From the NCBI GenBank assembly GCA_949511925.1, contig CATEYX010000054.1:1-16376 (forward strand): a DNA stretch of 16,376 bases. The letters run 5' to 3'. The DNA comes from Cryomorphaceae bacterium (GTDB lineage Bacteria; Bacteroidota; Bacteroidia; Flavobacteriales; BACL11). Below are positions 14,545 to 16,376 of the stretch, one piece after another (position 1 is the first letter of the stretch; the number at the start of each line of letters is the position of its first letter). Below the pieces are notes generated by a model that worked only from the letters and a program-made list of their open reading frames with translations, was not told where the DNA came from and made no database searches. Made by a program: the position numbers and the translations under genes.

Positions 14545-15585
14545 CTACATCTCATCAAAATCAACCACTACATTGGCTGATGCTGGCCTAGCTTGACAAC
14601 CCAACACATAGCCTTCAGCCACTTCATCTTCAGATAAAGAATAATTAGCATCCATAGTAACGCTACCTTCCATTACTTTAGCTCTACAAGTGCAACATAC
14701 AGCTCCTTTACACGAAAAAGGTACATCAGCACCTTGTTCCATGGCAGCATCAAGTATTGTTTGTCCTTTATTGGAAAGCGTAAATTCAAAATCTTCTCCA
14801 TCAACACTTACTAGTACATTTGAAATAATTTCATCAGAATCATTATCAGTAACATCTGTTTTTTCAACAGTTGTAAATCGCTCAAAATTTATCTTTTTCT
14901 GGTTGATATTATTAAGTAACAGTAATTCATTTGTATTGTCAATCAACTCTCCTGGACCACAAATAAAATAAGCATCAGCAGTTTTTAAGGACATAAAAGT
15001 ATTCAGCATTTGCTGAATCGTATTCTTGTCTAACCTTCCGTTTATAGCTCCAGCAACACCCTCTCTTGAATACGCATTATGTATTTTTAATCGATCAGAA
15101 TTATTTATTTGTAATTGTTGTAATTCATCGGCAAACATGCTCGAATCTTTCGTTTTATTTCCGTAGATAAGTGTAAATTTTGCAGCACTGGGCTTTGCTA
15201 ATTCTGTTTTTATCATAGCTATAATTGGAGTAACACCACTACCTGCACAAATCCCCACAATATGTTTGTTATCCCCCTTTATTATAAAATTACCTGATGG
15301 TGGCATAACCTGCAAAACATCTCCATGCTTAACACTTTCTGTCAAAAAAGTAGACATCCTCCCTTGTTCTACTTTTTTCACTCCAATCGTTACGCCTTCA
15401 GAATTCATACTGCAAATAGAATAAGCTCTTCTAACTTCTTCTCCATTTATATCCTGCTTTATAGTAATATATTGTCCTGCTTCAAATTGAAATAAGGCAT
15501 TATTACTTACTTCAAAACTAATTGCAACTGCATCAGCTGTAAGCCTAGCAATACTTGTTATTGTTAAAGGATGAAACTTATTCAT
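14545..15585 (-). CDS. paaE: Phenylacetyl-CoA epoxidase reductase subunit PaaE
   Basis: PaaE passes electrons from NAD(P)H through FAD and a [2Fe-2S] cluster to the di-iron epoxidase PaaA in aerobic phenylacetate breakdown. From the ATG at 15585 it has 346 residues. A ferredoxin-reductase module comes first: R53-A-Y-S (FAD), GICAGSGVTP (111-120, NAD(P)) and CGPG (209-212). A plant-type ferredoxin domain follows, with cluster ligands C292, C297, C300 and C330 (C-x4-C-x2-C and a distant C). An ATG two codons earlier (15591) is also possible, but it lies only 10 bases from the promoter box, whereas 15585 gives 16, closer to the 18-29 of other genes here. The gene diverges from paaA and converges on the membrane-protein gene. 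Other phenol- or oxygenase-type reductases share this layout; the neighbour settles the call. Confidence 0.92.
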   Translation of the reverse strand: MNKFHPLTITSIARLTADAVAISFEVSNNALFQFEAGQYITIKQDINGEEVRRAYSICSMNSEGVTIGVKKVEQGRMSTFLTESVKHGDVLQVMPPSGNFIIKGDNKHIVGICAGSGVTPIIAMIKTELAKPSAAKFTLIYGNKTKDSSMFADELQQLQINNSDRLKIHNAYSREGVAGAINGRLDKNTIQQMLNTFMSLKTADAYFICGPGELIDNTNELLLLNNINQKKINFERFTTVEKTDVTDNDSDEIISNVLVSVDGEDFEFTLSNKGQTILDAAMEQGADVPFSCKGAVCCTCRAKVMEGSVTMDANYSLSEDEVAEGYVLGCQARPASANVVVDFDEM

Positions 15586-15601
15586 AATCATAAAATTTCT
15601 G

Positions 15602-15609
15602 CAAAAATA
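15602..15609 (-). promoter_or_regulatory. -7 promoter element of paaE
   Basis: The minus strand reads TATTTTTG, an exact TAnnTTTG. The expected -33 region (about 15625-15635) has no TTTG-like sequence, which suggests activator dependence. The palindrome at 15637-15654 is centred about 47 bases upstream of the presumed start. Confidence 0.6.
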
Positions 15610-15636
15610 TCATTTTAGATAAAAACGATTAGTATA

Positions 15637-15654
15637 TTGTGACAAATATCACAA
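15637..15654. promoter_or_regulatory. Crp/Fnr-type palindromic operator between paaE and paaA
   Basis: TTGTGA-caaata-TCACAA is a perfect inverted repeat with six-base arms and a six-base spacer. It contains the classic Crp core TGTGA-N6-TCACA. HcpR-type regulators of the same superfamily use similar sites. Its centre lies about 40 bases before the expected paaA start and about 47 before that of paaE, where an activator would contact RNA polymerase. The binding protein is not encoded in this window. Confidence 0.65.
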
Positions 15655-15673
15655 ATAGCAAAACATAAATTCA

Positions 15674-15681
15674 TAAATTTG
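15674..15681 (+). promoter_or_regulatory. -7 promoter element of paaA
   Basis: TAAATTTG is an exact TAnnTTTG box, 18 bases before the ATG at 15700. The -33 position overlaps the right arm of the palindrome instead of carrying TTTG. Confidence 0.65.
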
Positions 15682-15699
15682 CAACTTAAAATATTTACT

Positions 15700-16376
15700 A
15701 TGAACGAAATTAAATTTCAAGAGCGTATTGATGCAGAGAAAAAAATTGAGCCTAAGGATTGGATGCCGGAGGCTTATCGTAAGCACTTAATTCGTCAAAT
15801 TTCCCAACATGCCCATTCTGAAATTATTGGAATGCAGCCTGAAGGAAATTGGATTACTAGAGCCCCATCACTTAGAGCGAAAATGATATTATTAGCCAAA
15901 GTACAGGATGAAGCAGGGCATGGTTTATATTTATATTCCGCTTGTGAAACTTTAGGTATTTCTCGTGAAGAATTAGTAAAACAACTCCATGATGGAAAAG
16001 CAAAATACTCATCTATATTTAATTACCCTACTTTAAGTTGGGCGGATATGGGTGCTGTTGGCTGGTTAGTTGATGGTGCTGCAATTGTAAATCAAGTTTC
16101 ATTGCAAAGAACCTCTTACGGCCCTTATTCAAGAGGAATGGTTAAAATTTGTAAAGAAGAAAGTTTCCACCAACGCCAAGGTTATGAAATAATGGCAGAA
16201 ATGGCAAAAGGAACACCTGAACAAAAAGCTATGGCACAAGATGCTTTAAATCGTTTTTGGTGGCCTTCCATTATGATGTTTGGTCCACAGGATTCTGATT
16301 CCCCAAGAACAGGGAATGCTATGAAATGGAAGATAAAACGACAAACCAATGACGATTTACGTCAAGATTTTATTAA
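15700..16376 (+). CDS. paaA: Phenylacetyl-CoA 1,2-epoxidase catalytic subunit PaaA (partial, 3' end outside the window)
   Basis: PaaA is the di-iron subunit that epoxidises the aromatic ring of phenylacetyl-CoA using O2. The frame is open from the ATG at 15700 to the window edge, giving 225 residues of an expected roughly 310. The ferritin-like iron-ligand motifs are present: E41 in S-E-I-I-G-M-Q-P, E71-A-G-H74 in QDEAGHGLYLYS, and E154-S-F-H157 in KEESFHQRQGYE. Surrounding blocks such as WITRAPSLRAKMILLAKVQDE are typical of PaaA. It needs PaaC as structural partner and PaaE as reductase; paaB, paaC and paaD would be expected beyond the right edge. Transcription probably depends on the Crp-like site upstream. 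Confidence 0.96.
   Translation, partial: MNEIKFQERIDAEKKIEPKDWMPEAYRKHLIRQISQHAHSEIIGMQPEGNWITRAPSLRAKMILLAKVQDEAGHGLYLYSACETLGISREELVKQLHDGKAKYSSIFNYPTLSWADMGAVGWLVDGAAIVNQVSLQRTSYGPYSRGMVKICKEESFHQRQGYEIMAEMAKGTPEQKAMAQDALNRFWWPSIMMFGPQDSDSPRTGNAMKWKIKRQTNDDLRQDFI

Noticed and set aside
14690..14971. Plus-strand frame of 93 codons inside paaE
   Set aside because: It is antisense to the ferredoxin domain of paaE; the cysteines and serines are shadows of the coding strand.
15001..15018. Perfect hairpin attcagca-tt-tgctgaat, possible terminator or operator
   Set aside because: It lies inside paaE coding sequence and has no T-run. It can be explained by the codons for I-Q-Q-M-L-N.

Overview
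The window is AT-rich chromosomal DNA from a member of the Bacteroidota, most likely a free-living flavobacterium-like organism. Four observations support this. There is a secreted protein with a T9SS-style C-terminus. A TlpA-type thiol oxidoreductase carries DUF4369-like and DUF5106-like N-terminal regions. The diaminopimelate, MltG and GAPDH proteins look typical of the phylum. Six genes are preceded by an exact match to the Bacteroidota -7 promoter element TAnnTTTG, and Shine-Dalgarno sequences are not evident. No rRNA, tRNA, CRISPR array, insertion sequence or phage gene was seen, and no intergenic gap exceeds about 175 bases.

Layout. (1) 1-1953, minus: a secreted, cysteine-rich repeat protein with a Kazal-like module and a T9SS-like tail, followed 15 bases later by a surface-type lipoprotein that runs off the left edge. 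(2) 2049-2786, minus: yaaA, with an EamA/DMT transporter diverging from it (2827-3702). Next on the plus strand is a periplasmic thioredoxin-like protein (3755-5284). (3) 5287-8108, minus: a tight three-gene unit of alpha-D-phosphohexomutase, DUF2279 protein and Smr-domain protein, joined by abutting or one-base-overlapping stop and start codons. (4) 8144-12291, minus: dapF, GNAT acetyltransferase, seven-haem cytochrome/TPR lipoprotein and mltG, overlapping or one base apart. (5) 12467-14521, plus: a long-form GAPDH followed by a small multi-spanning membrane protein that seems to start with TTG. (6) 14545-16376: paaE (minus) divergent from paaA (plus, cut by the right edge), parts of the phenylacetyl-CoA epoxidase. 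A perfect Crp/Fnr-type palindrome lies between their promoters.

How the genes fit together. Most are housekeeping or envelope functions: lysine/peptidoglycan precursor synthesis (DapF), glycan strand termination (MltG), sugar-phosphate isomerisation, glycolysis or gluconeogenesis (GAPDH), oxidative-stress iron control (YaaA) and periplasmic thiol chemistry. The accessory parts worth attention are the repeat protein with its lipoprotein, the multihaem cytochrome embedded in a cell-wall operon, and the Crp-like control point of the phenylacetate genes. I see no complete, clearly undescribed system. The strongest candidates for new biology are the 34-residue four-cysteine repeat protein with its partner and the paa control region.
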